Under the pieces are notes generated by a model. It saw only the letters and a list, made by a program, of their open reading frames with translations, was not told the DNA's origin and searched no databases. A program made the translations under genes and the position numbers. A DNA stretch of 64,000 bases from Zea mays (lineage: Eukaryota; Streptophyta; Magnoliopsida; Poales; Poaceae): NCBI RefSeq assembly GCF_902167145.1, contig NC_050098.1, positions 34,466,501 to 34,530,500 of the forward strand, read 5' to 3'. Shown in pieces: positions 1-12,905 of the stretch; position 1 is the stretch's first letter; each line of letters opens with the position of its first letter.

Positions 1-900
1 AGAGGCTGGGCGACATCCAACTCCCGTCACCACCTCGACACCATCGGGAATGGCATGAACATGCTTGGGGCGATGGCCCAGGACCCAGGAGCGTTGGCCC
101 TTGAGGTGTGTTCAGAGTCTTTGCCTTCACCAACCGGTTGCGTGTGGTTCAGTGGTCGCACAACTTCAAAGTCTCCAACTTTGACAAGTACGAGACTAAG
201 CAAGACCCGAACACCTGGTTGGTCGTCTACCCCACCAGCGCTAGGGCAACGGAGGATGTGATGACTGCTTACCTCCCAATTGCGCTAGGGAAGAACACAC
301 TCTAGTGGCTTCGTCATCTTCGTCACCACTGTGTCGGCAATTGGACGGACTTCTATGATCGATTTGTTTCCATCTTATAATCGGTTTGTAACAAGCCAGC
401 GCAACCATGAGACATCAAGTCTACCAAACACGAGGATGGCAAGACCATTCGGTCTTTCTTAAAGCGTTTTCGTTCGATGAGGAATCAAATTCCCAACATC
501 ACTGAAATGGTGGTGCTCGAGGACTTCTACCGAGGTCTCGTCATGAGGCCTTCGTTTGGGCCATCCTCCAGAAGGCTTCGTCTACCTCAGAGCAACTCTT
601 TCTTGATATTGATAGGTACATTACCGCTGATGAGCAAGCCCATGACCTCGTCAAGCATCGAAAGAACGAGCCTGCGAAGAAAGAAGACGCCCCACGATAG
701 GAGCACTGTTGGGACATGAGGCCGGGAGAGGTAGTCCACACTATGGGGCCACCTTCTACGTGCCCTTAGGTTGCCCCTTGTGGTAACAATATGTGATCGT
801 TGAATGACATCCTCGACAGCTTGTGTCCCTACCATAAGGAGATGCACCACACCCTACGTAACTACAGGGATTTCAAGAACACCATAAGCCATGACTAACC
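1..900 (+). pseudogene. Degenerate Ty3/gypsy gag fragment
   Basis: Plus-strand translation in shifting frames gives a retrotransposon gag-like protein. It has a segment around 150-300 (NTWLVVYPTSARATEDVM), then a WTDFYDRF motif near 340-365, an arginine-rich FLKRFRSMRNQIPNI stretch near 460-500, and a C-terminal CPYHKEMHHTLRNYRDFK segment near 825-880 of the kind found at the end of gypsy gag. Stops and frameshifts interrupt it at about 303, 380, 700 and 890. It is a fragment: neither the start nor any pol sequence lies in the window. The family was not identified. It is older than the elements to its right, judging by the number of disruptions. Confidence 0.6.
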
Positions 901-1416
901 TTTTTAGGTGCGCCTTTTCAGGTAGCCAATAAGGATCCCAAACTGGGGGGCTACATGAGCCGGTCCGTGTGCATCAGACTGGCCTGGTGCGCCCACAGAC
1001 AGGAATTTTTTTGGACTTTCATATGAAGAAGCCAACAGCTCCTAGGCCCCTTGGGGCTATAAAGGAGACCCTTAGGCACCTTCAACCTGTATCCAAGTAC
1101 CTCAAGAGCATACCAACACTCTGACACGATGCAACCACGCCTGCTAGTAATTTTAGTGAGATCTGAGCATGAGTTTTTGTGCTATTTCTATGATCTTGTG
1201 TTCTTGCGCTCATTTCTTTGTGATTCTTGTGTGTGTTGCTACATTGTGCTCTAGTCTGTGTACTCTATCTCCCTCCCTTATCTAAGTACTAATTTTGATC
1301 ATTGTAAGGTTGCGAGAGACTCGAAGCTATGAAGATTCCTCACAAACGTGGATACTTGATATAAGGAACAAATTGTGGCACTCAAGTTAATCTAGGTGAT
1401 CACTTGAGAGGGGTTT
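900..1416 (+). mobile_element. Old copia-type LTR, left part (split by element A)
   Basis: This stretch joins in sequence and sense to 34025-34349 once element A and one copy of its GGTTT duplication are removed. The joined sequence looks like a plus-strand Sirevirus-type LTR: a TATA-like gctataaa at about 1056-1063, and an end reading CTATTCACCCCCTCTACG then TGCTCTCA at 34349. The left edge is not resolved and could lie anywhere between about 880 and 960. No primer-binding site follows the LTR at 34350, so it is a solo or 3' LTR. No ORF is credible here. Confidence 0.55.
1412..1416. repeat. Target-site duplication of element A, left copy
   Basis: GGTTT directly precedes the TGTCGG end of the LTR. 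The same five bases follow the other LTR at 34025-34029. This shows the two LTRs belong to one insertion even though 30 kb now separate them. Confidence 0.9.
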
Positions 1417-2688
1417 TGTCGGCGTTTCAACCCCGGGGAGTCCCTGGACCGACGACTAAATTTGTCGCTGCGCGTCCCAGCCCAGATGGGTTGGCGCGAG
1501 ATGGAACACAAGGGGGAAAACGCGGCTCGTGTTATCCCGCGCCAGGGGGGTGTGCTTGTAGTAGGGGTTACAAGCGTTCACGCGAGAGAGAGAGAGAGTG
1601 AGCCTGTTCGTCAGCTCGTTCTCCCGCGCGACCCCTCTCCCTCCTCCCGCATGAAGGCCCTAGACCTCCCTTTTATAGATGCAAGGAGAGGGTCCAGATG
1701 TACAATGGGGGGTGTAGCTAGGCGCTAACGTGTCTGGCAGGGAAGTGCCGGAGCCCTGTGTACATGCCAACGTGGCTGTCAGAGAAGTGCTTGAGCCCTA
1801 CGTAGGCGATAACGTGGCCGTCGGAGAAGTGCTTGAGCCCTGTAGAAGCACAACTGTCGGTGCTGCTGGGATTTTGCTGACGTCTCCTTGCTTCCGTGGG
1901 GGGCTGAGAACCACCATCGTCATGGACGCACGTGGGGAGCCATCATTACTTGTTACCGAGCGAGCCAGATGGGACGCCGGTCTTGTTCCCCCATAGCCTG
2001 AGCTAGCTAGGGGTAGGGTAATGATGTATCCCCCGCGGCGCGGTCGGTCCGAGCCAAAGGTCGGGTGAGGACGCGATTCCTCCCGAGGCCAAGGTTGAGG
2101 CCGAGCCCTAGGGTCGGGCGAGGCGGAGACCACCTTCCGAGGCCGAGGTTGAGGCTGAGCCCTAGGGTCGGGTGAGGCGAAGCTTCCTGTTGCGCCCGAG
2201 GCTAAACTTGGCTGTTGTCGGCCTCACCCTGGTGGGTGGCACAACAGTCGGAGCAGGGCGAGCGACGCAATTTTCTTGTCAGGTCGGTCAGCGAAAGGGT
2301 GAAGTGACTGCGGTCACTTCGACTTTGCCGACTGAGGCACATGTGTCAGGATAAGGTGTCAGGCTATCCTCGCATTGAATGCGCCTGCGATACGGTTGGT
2401 TGGAGAGGCGATTTGGCCAAGGTTGCTTCCCGATGAAGCCTGCTCGAGTTGGGCCTCGGGCGTGCCGAGGGTGCGCCCACTGCCTGAGGGGGCCCTCGGG
2501 CGAGACGCAACTTCGTCCGGGACTACAGTTCCCGCTTGAGGCTGGGCTCGGGCGAGGCGAGATCGCGTCCCTTGGGTAGACGAAGCCTTGACCTGAATCG
2601 CGCCCATCAGTCTCTACAGCTTGCGCTGATGGTGGTTACCAGCCTTGTTTAGGAGTGTTGGGGGTACCCCTAATTACGGTACCCGACA
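1417..2688 (-). repeat. 3' LTR of element A (1272 bp)
   Basis: On the plus strand it runs from TGTCGGCG to CCCGACA and matches 32713-34024 throughout. A minus-strand TATA box (TATAAAA) lies at about 1671-1677. It is about 40 bp shorter than the 5' LTR because one unit of a GAGGCCGAGG-type repeat present at 33367-33406 is missing near 2070. ORFs on either strand here are GC-rich and not supported. Confidence 0.9.
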
Positions 2689-2701
2689 GTAGCCCCCGAG
2701 C
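2689..2701 (-). other. Polypurine tract region of element A
   Basis: On the minus strand the bases next to the 3' LTR read GCTCGGGGGCTAC. A G-rich tract directly upstream of the 3' LTR is where plus-strand DNA synthesis is primed in LTR retrotransposons. The same tract adjoins the LTR of element G at 57430. Confidence 0.55.
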
Positions 2702-3421
2702 CTCAAAGGGAGTGTTGGCACTCGCTTGGAGGCTTTGTCGCACTTTTTTGCGAGGGGACCGGCCTTTCTCGGTTATACTTTGTTCAGGTGGGTGCACGCG
2801 AGCGCACCCTCCAGGTGTAGCCCCCGAGGCCTCGGAGGAGTGGTTTGACTCCTCTAAGGTCTTAATGTCTTCCGTGATGCCTCGGCCGGCCTGGTTGTTC
2901 CCTCATGCGACCTGATTGTAGCCCGGGTGCATGGTTAGGTTCCGAGTTTTTAGGCTGGTTTGTTGATGCTATCAACGGTTTGGCCGTAGCCGGGTTGCGA
3001 GAGCAGCCCCCGAGCCTCTGCACGGAGCGAGAGGACGATCAAGGACTGTCTCGACTTTTATTATACGCCCCTTCGTTGCCTTTCCGCAAGGAGGAAGGGG
3101 GGGGGGAAAGCACCATGTTGCCCTCGGAGGGCGCCGAACATGGTGTCTCCAGTGAGTTGCTTACGAGTGATCCAAGTGGACGCCCGTGCCCCGTTCGATA
3201 AGGGTCGGCTAGTGGCCCAGAGGCGCGCTCCAAAAGTACCTGCAGGTGATTTGCCGGTCCCGGACCCGTTCGATAGGGTCCGAGGGCTCGATGCCTCCCT
3301 CTGGTGGGATTCCATTACAAAATCGCTCCTGCTGGTCTCAGAAATGTCCTAGGGTACCTCGGGAGCGTAACCCGAGCCTCGGCCATGTAACGGACGTACC
3401 CAGAGTCATCCCTCACTCTGC

Positions 3422-3652
3422 GTGCTCTAGGGCGGCTGTCGAACCCTTTCGAGGGGCCAGCCTTCGAACCCCTGATCAGTAGTGGGCGCGGAGCCCAAGT
3501 GCTCTGAGGTGGCTGTCGAACCCTTCCGAGGGGCCAGCCTTCGAACCCCTGATCAGTAATGAGCTTGAAGCCCGAGTGCTCTGGGGCGGCTGTCGAACCC
3601 TTGCGAGGGGCCAGCCTTCGAACCCCTGATCAGTAGGAGGGCTCGGGGTCCG
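3422..3652. repeat. Three-copy 77-bp tandem repeat
   Basis: Units begin at 3422, 3499 and 3576 with GTGCTCT and have an exact 77-bp period. Each contains GAGGGGCCAGCCTTCGAACC followed by CCTGATCAGTA. A more diverged three-unit counterpart lies in element G at about 58159-58380. The function is unknown. Confidence 0.85.
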
Positions 3653-4540
3653 CTTCCTTCGCAGAGAAGGATCCCTTTCGAAATATCCCCTTTCCCGGTC
3701 CCTGTAGCAAGAGAGAGAGAAAGGGGAAGAGGAAAAGGATATGAATTTAAATGGTGTGGCGCACCTTTTTTAACGCGGTCATCATGGCGGAGGTGAAACG
3801 ACGCCCGCTTCGCCTGCCAAAGGTGTCGCTTGCCCTGCCGAGGAGTTAATGCGACGGGACGAGCAATTCGTGGGGCGGCTGTTGCGCGTGCTCGAGCCGT
3901 TCGAGGAACGTAACACGGGCGCGTCGTCTTCAAGCCGTGGGAGAGGGCTCCCCTGTCGCTTCAGGAGGGGACGCGAGCCTGCAGGCGATTTGACCGCTGC
4001 TTCCGCTCGTCTGCTGCCGCCATTACTGCCGATCCACTTTTAGCCATATTGACCGTCGCGCCTCTTCCCGCGGCTGACTGACCCGTGATTGTTGTGCTCG
4101 ATTGGCATTGTTGGGTCATGCGCAGGGCTGCCTTAAGTCGCGGCACCGGTTCTGCAGTCGAGAAGGCACGTCATTGGCGCAAGTGGCAGTGCGGTTTCTT
4201 GCACGTAGTAACCGGGGCGCCGGTTACATGATGTGTGGGCCTAGGCCTTCACGCTGACCCACCGGATGCGATGAAGCCGAAAGGGTGCACAACCGTGGTG
4301 CGGTTTCACGCCTCTTGCATGGCGGTCCGCCCTTTCGCCTGCTGGTTTCAGTGAGAATGGGGGAACGCTTATAACCGCGGGGTGGTTACCTGCTTCGCGT
4401 GTAGTGGTTTGGCTTCTTCCATTTCTGGTCAGCTTGCATGACGTGTGAGACCCAGCCCCCGTGTCGTAGGGGGAGGACCCCGGAGCACGTCGGTGAAGAC
4501 TTTGCCCGTGACGCTTGAGGATGCCAGTGGGGAGAGCCGC

Positions 4541-4550
4541 CTTTAAAAAG
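4541..4550 (+). promoter_or_regulatory. Possible antisense TATA box in element A
   Basis: CTTTAAAAAG on the plus strand is followed within 30-40 bp by a GC-rich stretch with short open frames running opposite to gag-pol. It would suit the start of an antisense transcription unit that includes the coiled-coil remnant downstream. The evidence is only positional. Confidence 0.25.
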
Positions 4551-5745
4551 GGATCGATCCCCCGGGCGGTGGCCATGCCTTCGCACTCCCCCATGCATTG
4601 TACCCTTCCACCTTCCGAGCCCCCGGATGGGGGGCACCCGCGTTGCCTTCGTCCTGCTGCTGTTGAAGGAGCGCGACCTCGCGGGGGTTGGCACCCTTCA
4701 GCCATCGCTCGGCTTCAAGGATTTTCATCATGCAGCCCGGCTGCATCCCCTCACCAATGATCATCCAGGATGATGACCACCAGTTCGGTGGTGGGGAGAA
4801 GTAAGCCGGGCTGCAGCCTCCGCCCTGCCCTCAGCTTCAAGGATCTTCATCATCCTTGCTGTGGCGGAGGGCGAGCTGAGCCGGGGTTCTACCTCCCGCA
4901 TGGGCCGGCAGGCCGCCTCTTCCTTCAGCATTCAAGGGAGAGGGCGCTCATCGGCCTTGCGGAGGGGGCGAACTTCGACAGCGCGGGACCGGTCGGCCGC
5001 AAGCGTCGTCAGCTCCAGCGTGCCTGGCTCGCTGGCTCAGCTGGCTCTGTCGCGGCCTCCGACGCTACCTCCTGCCGCTTGATCCGAGCATGGTTGTCCG
5101 TCCACCGCACGGGCGACTGTTGCGCCGTGCGCACCGGGGGATCGTCCAAGACGTCGTACGCCGTATGGGCGGCGTTCGTGTTCTTGGATTGTCTTGTCCT
5201 CACTCCGGCACGACGCCTCCGCGCAGAGGTCGGTGCCTGCCCATCTCCGAGGACTTGAGTGGGGATCTGCTGGTGCAGGCTGGGGCGGCCGCCATTCGTT
5301 AGCGTAGCGCTGGCGCGCAGGTGGCCACTGTCGTCGGTGCTGAGGTGGTGGTCGCCAGAGGAGGCTTCTCCGCCGACGAGACCGTCGGCGCCACCCGCGG
5401 TCAGACCTCCGGATCTTGGGCTTTGATGGCTTGTCCTCGCCCCTCGAGTGGGGACGTGGGCGAGGGCCTTTCCACAGCAGCGTCTACCCTGAGGTCATCG
5501 CTGCTGCTGTTTAGCCGCCCAAAGCGGAGGTCGTTGTCGCTGCTGGTGCAGTGGTCGCCGGCGAGCCACCCGGAGTTTGTTGTCCCGCAGGTCCTCTGGT
5601 GTGGAGGTTGTTCATACCCGCGGGAGTGGAACCGGAGTCCTGTTTGTAATGGCACCCTGAGTATGGGTGTTTGTTCATTGTGGCTGTCGAGGCCTGAACA
5701 TCTGGGTATTTGAGTGTAATACCGTGTTTCTCCCTCATTACGAGC

Positions 5746-6808
5746 ACTAGGACTCGCCTATCGGTTAGCTGAACCGCTTAACTGAGCGTGAGTTGCCTCG
5801 CGCGGAAGGTGACGAGTGAGGTATCCGTATCCCGGAGGCGTAGGAGTCCCTCGGCTCGGTCGGCCTTGCCGCTCAAGGCTTCTCTTGCTCAGTTTTAGAA
5901 CCTTCGGCCGCTCTGCGATGAGCTGGAGCCGGAGGCAGCGGCATCGGTGTGGACAGAGGCGGAGTCGGCTCGAAAAGAGGCTTCGTCGGCCCGGGAGCAC
6001 GTGGCTTACCTGGCCGAGGAGGTGCGGCAGCGGCGGCTGGAGCTTGGCCAGGTTGTCTGCTAGCGGGACCAATCCCGGAGTCATGTTGCCGAGGCCGCGA
6101 GCCGGGCTGAGGTCCTCGGGGGACAGCTGGCTGAGGCTACGGAGCGGCCAGCCGAGGCGTCCACTGGGGACGGAACCCTTACGAAGAACCTGACCGTGAG
6201 GGCCCAAGCGCGGTGCTGGCGTCTTCCCTTGGGGTAGAGATCCTTCCGCCCGTATCACCGTCCGAGGCTGGGCTAAGTTCCGCCGAGGGTGGAAACGACG
6301 CCGAGGGTGTTGCTGCTCCCTCTACCGATGTCTGAACCTGCAGGAACAATTTGTCTGTAGTATGCGTATGTTTTTTGCGACCGCTGGGGCCTAAACATTT
6401 TAACACCGGATTATAAAGCTGTGTTTTCTTTCCTCTTGTTTCGAGTATCAGGACTTGTTCGTCGGTAGCAGAATCGCTTATCCGAGCGAGAGTTACTTTT
6501 CGCGGAAGGTGATGAGTGAGGTATCCGTGTCCCGGAGGCATAGGAGTCCCTCGGCTCGGTCGGCCTTGCTGCTTACGTGCACTCTTACTCGTTTGCAGGA
6601 TTCTGTTATCGATATAGTCGTGAAGGCACGAAAGTCATTCTGGCAAAAAAGTTTTCAAGCGTTAGGACTTGTTCGACAGCAGAATCCCTCGTTCGAGCGT
6701 GAGTTACTTTTCGTGGAAGGCGATGAGTGAGGTATCCATATCCCGGAGGCGTAGGAGTCCCTCGGCTGGGTCAGCCTTGCCGCTTACGTGTACTCTCGTC
6801 GTTTTTAG
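5746..6808 (+). repeat. Three copies of a ~150-bp intron-like module
   Basis: Modules at about 5746-5892, 6447-6598 and 6661-6808 share GAGTGAGGTATCC, CGGAGGC and AGGAGTCCCTCGGCT blocks. Each ends in a pyrimidine-rich stretch closed by CAG or TAG. Three more copies occur in element G (about 59063-59205, 59670-59818 and 59884-60029). The AG ends and the coding-like sequence after the first copy suggest acceptor sides of introns on the plus strand. Confidence 0.5.
5899..6063 (+). pseudogene. Antisense coiled-coil ORF remnant of element A
   Basis: After a possible splice acceptor (ttttag) the plus strand reads open for 54 codons to a TAG at 6061-6063. The peptide is rich in Glu, Ala, Arg and Leu with heptad character (for example AEEVRQRRLELGQ), and more of the same type (HVAEAASRAEVLGGQLAEA) follows the stop to about 6150. 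This fits an eroded exon of an additional ORF encoding an alpha-helical protein, antisense to pol. I do not recognise a domain. The matching part of element G (about 59216-59290) is more decayed. Confidence 0.4.
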
Positions 6809-7017
6809 GACCCCGCTATCGAAGCAGCCGAAATGGTACGAAAGAATTCTGGCAAAAGACTTTTTCGAGGAAAATTTTGACGCAGAGGGGGTTCCCCCCC
6901 TTCTAGCCCCCGAGGGAGGGTCGGGCTTTGCCGAGGCAAGGCTGACCCTTCCTTGACGGTTAGACTTTATTTATGTATGTAAAGAAAAAACGAGGTATAT
7001 GAACGACTTGAAACATC

Positions 7018-9619
7018 TTAAGGATAGAAGCGACGTAGCTGTTGGATGTTCCAAGCGTTGCTGTAGACCTCGCCTTGATCGTTGGCCAGCTTGTATGTTC
7101 CGGGCTTCAAAATCTTGGCGATGATGAACGGCCCTTCCCAGGGAGGAGTAAGCTTGTGGCGCCCTCGGGCGTCTTGTCGCAGCCGAAGTACCAAGTCTCC
7201 CAACTGGAAGCCTCGGGACCGGACCCTTCGAGCGTGGTAGCGTCGCAGAGACTGCTGATACCGTGCCGAGTGTAGTAAGGCCACGTCCCGAGCCTCTTCC
7301 AGCTGGTCCAGTGAGTCTTCTCGGCTGGCCTGGTTGCTTCGGTCGTCGTAAGCTTTTGTCCTCAGGGAACCATATTCTAAGTCTGTGGGTAAGATAGCCT
7401 CGGCCCCATAGACTAGAAAGAACAGCGAGAAACCTGTGGCTCGGCTCGGCTTCGTCCTCAGACTCCAGACCACCGAGGGTAGCTCTTTCATCCACCGCCT
7501 TCCGAATTTGTTGAGGTCGTTGTAGATCCTCGGTTTAAGTCCCTGCAGAATCATACCATTGGCACGCTCCACTTGCCCATTCGTCATGGGGTGAGCTACG
7601 GCGGCCCAGTCCACACGGATGTGGTGGTCCTCGCAGAAGTCCTGGAACTTCTTCCCAGTGAACTGTGTGCCATTGTCGGTGATGATGGAGTTTGGGACCC
7701 CAAAGCGATGGATGATGTTTGTGAAGAACGCCACCGCCTGCTCGGACCTGACGCTGGTTAGGGGTCGGACCTCGATCCACTTGGAGAATTTGTCGATGGC
7801 GACCAGCAGGTGCGAGAAGCCCCCGGGTGCCTTCTGCAAGGGATCAACGAGGTCCAGACCCCACACAGCAAACGACCAAGTGATGGGTATTGTCTGCAGG
7901 GCCTGAGCGGGCAGGTGCGTCTGTCTTGCGTAGAATTGACACCCTTGGCAAGAGCATACAATCCTAGTAGCGTCGGCCATCGCGGTCGGCCAATAGAAAC
8001 CTTGTTGGAAGGCGTTTCCCACGAGGGCTCGAGGTGCTGCGTGGTGACCGCAAGCCCCCGAGTGTATCTCTTGCAATAGCTTCTGTCCTTCGGTGACGGA
8101 TATGCATCGTTGGAGGATGCCTGAGGGGCTGCGGTGGTAGAGCTCCTTTTCATCACCTAGTAAGACGAACGACTTGGCGCGCCGCGCTAGTCACCGAGCT
8201 TCGGCCTTGTCGAGGGGTAGCTCTCCTTGGAGGATATATTCCAGGTACGGGGTCTGCCAGTTTCGGTTTGGCACAACCCCATTCCGCTCTCCCTCGATGC
8301 GCAAGGCCTCACCCTCGGCGGCCGAGGATACCTCGGGCTGGGCCGAGGCCTCCTCGGGCTCGGGCGTGTCGTCGATCTTGACAGAGGGTTGATGTATGTC
8401 TCTGGAGAAGACGTCAAGGGGAACCGTTGTCCGCCCCGAGGCTATTTTCGCCAGCTCATCCGCAGTCTCGTTGTACCGTCGAGCGATGTGGTTGAGCTCT
8501 AGCCCGTAGAACTTGTCTTCTAGGTGCCGAACTTCATCGCAGTAGGCCTCCATCTTCCGGTCGCGGCAGTGGGAGTTCTTCATGACTTGGTCAATGACAA
8601 GCTGCGAGTCGCCACGAGCGTCGAGGCACCGAACCCCTAGCTCGGTGGCGATGCACAACCCATTAACCAGAGCCTCGTACTCGGCCACGTTGTTTGACGC
8701 CGGGAAATGGAGGCGCAGCACGTAGCGGAGATGTTTCCCGAGGGGCGAGATGAAGAGCAGGCTAGCACCTACTCCTGTTTTCATCAGTGACCCATCGAAG
8801 TACGTGGTCCAAAGCTTGGGTTGGATCGGAGCTGTTGGCAATTGGGTGTCGACCCATTCAGCCACGAAGTTCACCATGACTTGGGACTTGATGGCCTTCC
8901 GAGGAGCGAACGAGATTGTCTTGCCCATGAGCTCCACTGCCCACTTTGCTATCCTACTCGAGGCCTCTTGGCACTGGATGATCTCTCCCAGGGGGAAGGA
9001 TGACACCACAGTCACCGGATGAGACTCGAAGTAGTGTCGCAACTTTCATCGCGTCAGAATTACTGTGTACAGTAGCTTCTGAATTTGCGGGTAGCGGATC
9101 TTGGTCTCGGATAGCACTTCACTGATGAAGTAGACCAGCCTCTGGACGAGCAGCGCATGCCCTTCTTCTCGTCTCTCGACTACGATCGCGACGCTGACCA
9201 CCTGAGTGGTTGTGGCTACGTAGATCAAGAGGGCTTCTCCCGCAGCGGGGGCACCAAGATGGGCACGTTTGTAAGGAGCGCCTTTAAGTTTCCGAGGGCT
9301 TCCTCGGCCTCGGGGGTCCAAGTGAAGCGCTCGGCCTTCCTTAAGAGGCGGTACAAGGGTAGGCCTTTTTTGCCGAGGCGCAAGATGAAGCGGCTCAGAG
9401 CCGCAAGGCATCCCATAACCCTTTGTACTCCTTTCAAATCTTTGATAGGCCCCATGTTGGTGATGGCCGCGATTTTCTCCGGGTTGGCCTCGATGCCTCG
9501 CTCGGAGACGATGAACCCCAGGAGCATGCCTCGGGGGACTCCGAAGACACACTTCTCGGGATTGAGCTTCACGCCCTTCGCTCTCAGACACTTGAATGTC
9601 ATTTCAAGGTCGGAGGCTT
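7018..9619 (-). pseudogene. Element A pol, 3' half (end of RT, RNase H, integrase)
   Basis: This continues the reverse transcriptase that is broken off at 28995. The left portion starts at the duplicated target GGCTT (9615-9619) and reads on through KLNPEKCVFGVPRG and the connection domain. RNase H follows at about 8700-8450 (TTYFDGSL; NNVAEYEALVNGL), then a zinc-binding integrase N-terminus (HSGACGHH ... CQGCQ, about 8070-7940), the integrase core (GLDLVDPL; ITDNGTQF; GQVERANGM) and a C-terminus ending LRRFYP at 7018. Defects are a frameshift near 9240-9260 and in-frame TGA codons at 9046-9048 and 8191-8193. Compared with element G it also lacks four residues just after the insertion site of B. 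Confidence 0.9.
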
Positions 9620-12600
9620 TGTCACACCCGGTTTCAGAAGGCAAACCGAATGCGAACTATGTACGTGCCAGGATCAGAATTCACGTACACAGCGATTACA
9701 TAAATGAACATCATCGCATAGTGCTCGAATAATAATATAAAAGAGTATTAACTTATTACATCACGATGTCAGAGACATTCACATAGTCATCAACTCAACG
9801 GGTAAATCAAAGTGCTAAGCGAAACACAGTAAAGATAGGGCCTTCACAGGCAGCTGACTGGGGGTTGCCGCTAACCCACACCTAGAACTCGTCGTAGTCT
9901 TGGAACTTCTAGAAGTCTCCTTCCACGGCTTCATCTTCTCCTGAGCAGTGGTTGCAATGCGGACAACCTGGTGTTTTGTGGTAAAGCAAGGATGAGTACA
10001 CATCAACGTACTCAGCAAATGCCCCGTTTGGCTGAAGTGGACTAGCTTTTTTATGTGGGGTTAGGCTCAAGCAGTTGCTTTTAGTTGGTCAGGTATTTAT
10101 TGTTAGTAGAAGCCAGATTTTATCATAAAACCCAAGTTATAATCCCCAAAAGTACCTCCTCATAGAGGAAATACTAGAATTCATAATTAAAGTCACCATC
10201 ATAAGTCACTATCATGAACCATCATCATTAAAGTCATCATCTGAGGTGTATCCAGAGTATCTCTAATCAAAGAGGATCCCAAGGCTGCTCTTAATCGTGA
10301 GCACAGCTGATATATCAGTTTCATTACCCTTTGCAGAGGTCGCACACTTTACCCATGAGTCGTGATTCCTGTTTTGCCCGGGGATCATGACTCCCCATTG
10401 ATCACTTCCTAGGTGGTCCGGCAGGGTATCACTACGTAGCTTTTACAAAGATTCCCTAGAGGTCCTAGCCGCCCGTTAGGTTTCTCCAGTTGATAAACAC
10501 AGTACCCCTCCCCGAAGGGGGGTGACTAACAAAAGCAAAACGAAAGAACCTCGGCACCCAGCCTCGGCAGAGCAAGCACTGTGCCTGGACCCCATTGACG
10601 GCACGACGACGAAGAACCTACACCTCTAGTTCCTCTAATTAATTAGCTAAGGGCCTCCCATTTCACCCTCATGGTTGCACTGTTATCCCGGGTGGTCTCT
10701 CAACGAACAGGTCCTTACGGAGAGGCACTCGAGAAACCACTCGAGCCCCCCTTGAATGCCACAAGTATAACATCATAATAAAGAAGGGAAACAACATATC
10801 ATTGGTAAATCTCATCATGTTCATTAATTAGTGTTGAGCAATAGCATAAAGCTAAACAATAATAATAATCCAACCCAAATAGGTAAACAAGGACATGGAT
10901 AACAAAAGCTAGTCAATCCTTAGGTATAAAGGTGTAAATGCAGGGAGTGAATTATAGACTTGCATAGGACATAGACAGGTCAAGGGACACTTGCCTTCAC
11001 CAAGCTGCTGCTGCTCAGGATCTTCTTCTTCAATTCCCTCAGACTCCACGAACGGACCGATATCTACGCGAGTGCAAACATAGATCCAACATTCTTGAAA
11101 CAAAAGGAAAAAATACACCATACAACAATATAGATCAAATAAATATGCACAAGACATAGAATTCGCATCTACGACTACGCGAGAAAGGAACTGAGACGAC
11201 CGACGCTACGGTCAAGGGATATCACGTTTACACTAAGCGGATATGAGTTATAATATTTAATTCAGCTTAATCATATTGAAAGACATTAATCATATGCCAA
11301 GTAAAATTATTACTTAGCCCCGATTAGCTTGCTACTCGAATAACCGTTGTTTAAATATGTACTTAATTAGCGCGAGCTATTCTAGGTGAGGCGAATTATT
11401 AACGTGCGAAGAAGCGCACGACGATGCGTGCGAACGGCACGCGACGGTTTTAATGCGCGATGCGCGGGCGATGGCGAGGCGAGCGACGCGAATGCACATG
11501 AGGGGTAGACGGGGGGGGGGGGGTAGACGAGGGGTAGACGGGGGGTAGACGAGAGTAGACGAGCGTGGACGGAGTCCCGTCGACGCGCTGCGCGTAAGCG
11601 AACGCGAGTGCGTGCAATAGTTGCACGACGACGGCTGCGAGAGCACGGCGACGAGGCATTGCGCACGTGCGATTTGACGTGCACGACACGGCTAACAGCG
11701 AGCCCGAGGCACGGCGAGGGTAGACGAACGGTCGGGGCTGGGTTGCAGGGACGTCGGCGAGGTCGGGCTCGGTGGTTCGGCCACCTTAGCTAGCCACGGC
11801 GGCCACGACCGATCGGGCACGGGGTGTTGGGCGTGCGGCGAGCGCACGCTGCCTTGGGCCTGGTTCGGCCGTGCTAGCAGCGCGCTAGCGGCCAGGGGCA
11901 TGGGGACGAGGCTAGGCGTGCCGAGCGCGCGGCGACTCGGCCGCGGCGCGCAGGGGGCGAGGCTTGCTGGCGAAGGGGGCGCGGCTGCTGCGGCGCGCTT
12001 GCGGCCAGAGGAGGAGAGGTGAGGGCGGCCGAGCCGGCTCAGCCGAGCTCTGGCCATGGCGGGCGAGTGCCACGCCGATGCGGCAAAAGGCGAGGAGGAG
12101 CGTGGTGGAGAGAGAAAGGGGGCGACCTCACCTCGGCGACGCGGTTAGGCGGCGAGGCATAGCGAGGCGCTGCGCGCGCGGGCTTCAGCGACCCGCACGA
12201 CGACGGCAGCGGCGACACTCTGGGCGGGGCGCGGCTCTGACGGCGGTGTTGGCGAGGCGAAGGGCGAGGTCGAGGCGAGGAGAGGTGGCGTGGGCGAGAA
12301 ACTGGGCGAGAAGCACGGGCGGTTCGGGGAAGATGCAAAGTGGCGTGGGCGAGCTGGCTTCCTGGCGCGTGGGCCCACCTGAGCAGGCGGTGGCGGGCGC
12401 GGAACCACCTATGCGTGGTGCGCGGTCGTGCGCGCTGGGCGTGCCTCGACTGGGCCGCGTGGGCCGGCGCGGGGCGGGGACGCGGCGGGCGCGCGCTGGG
12501 CCGCCTAGGCGCGCGTATGCGGGGTGGGCGGGGCAGGCCGCGGGGTTGGGAGATGGGCCGCGCTCGCGTGGGCCCAGGAGGGGAGGAGGGGGTGCTGGGC

Positions 12601-12905
12601 CGAGCGTGGGGGGGGGGGGGGGAAGAGAGAGAGAAGGGGATCGGGGTGGGCCGACCGAACGGGCCAGGGAAGGAGAGGGGGCTGATTTCCCTTTCTCTTT
12701 TTCTTTATCTACTTCTATTATTTCAGTTTGACATCATGTGAAAATCATTGATTAAATGAAAGATCAACTAAACCACTCATCAAACAAAAATAAATGCCTT
12801 CCAGCATGATGCAACAACCATTGTTCCCTTAGGGTTTTTATTAAAACCTGAACTTGGTGGATATTATAGAAGAAATTTTTATACCCCTAGATTTAGGGTG
12901 TTACA
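9620..12905 (-). repeat. 3' LTR of element B (3286 bp, intact)
   Basis: It matches 19189-20612 and 27451-28994. The first half on the plus strand is AT-balanced. The stretch 11390-12680 is strikingly GC-rich with poly-G runs (13 G at 11511-11523, about 15 G at 12608-12622) and a GGGGTAGAC-type minisatellite at about 11500-11570. Long open frames in that GC-rich part, on both strands, are repeated in the other LTR and look like composition artefacts rather than genes. Confidence 0.92.

Larger units (their letters stand above)
2689..7017. other. Post-pol region of element A (4.3 kb)
   Basis: This is a long region between the integrase stop and the 3' LTR. It has no intact sense-strand (minus) gene. 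It contains a three-unit 77-bp tandem repeat (3422-3652), a plus-strand TATA-like site (4541-4550), a plus-strand coiled-coil ORF remnant (5899-6063) and three copies of a ~150-bp intron-like module. The same arrangement is seen, shortened, in element G at 57430-60232. Extra ORFs between pol and the 3' LTR, some antisense, are known in the Tat lineage (for example Grande). Confidence 0.6.
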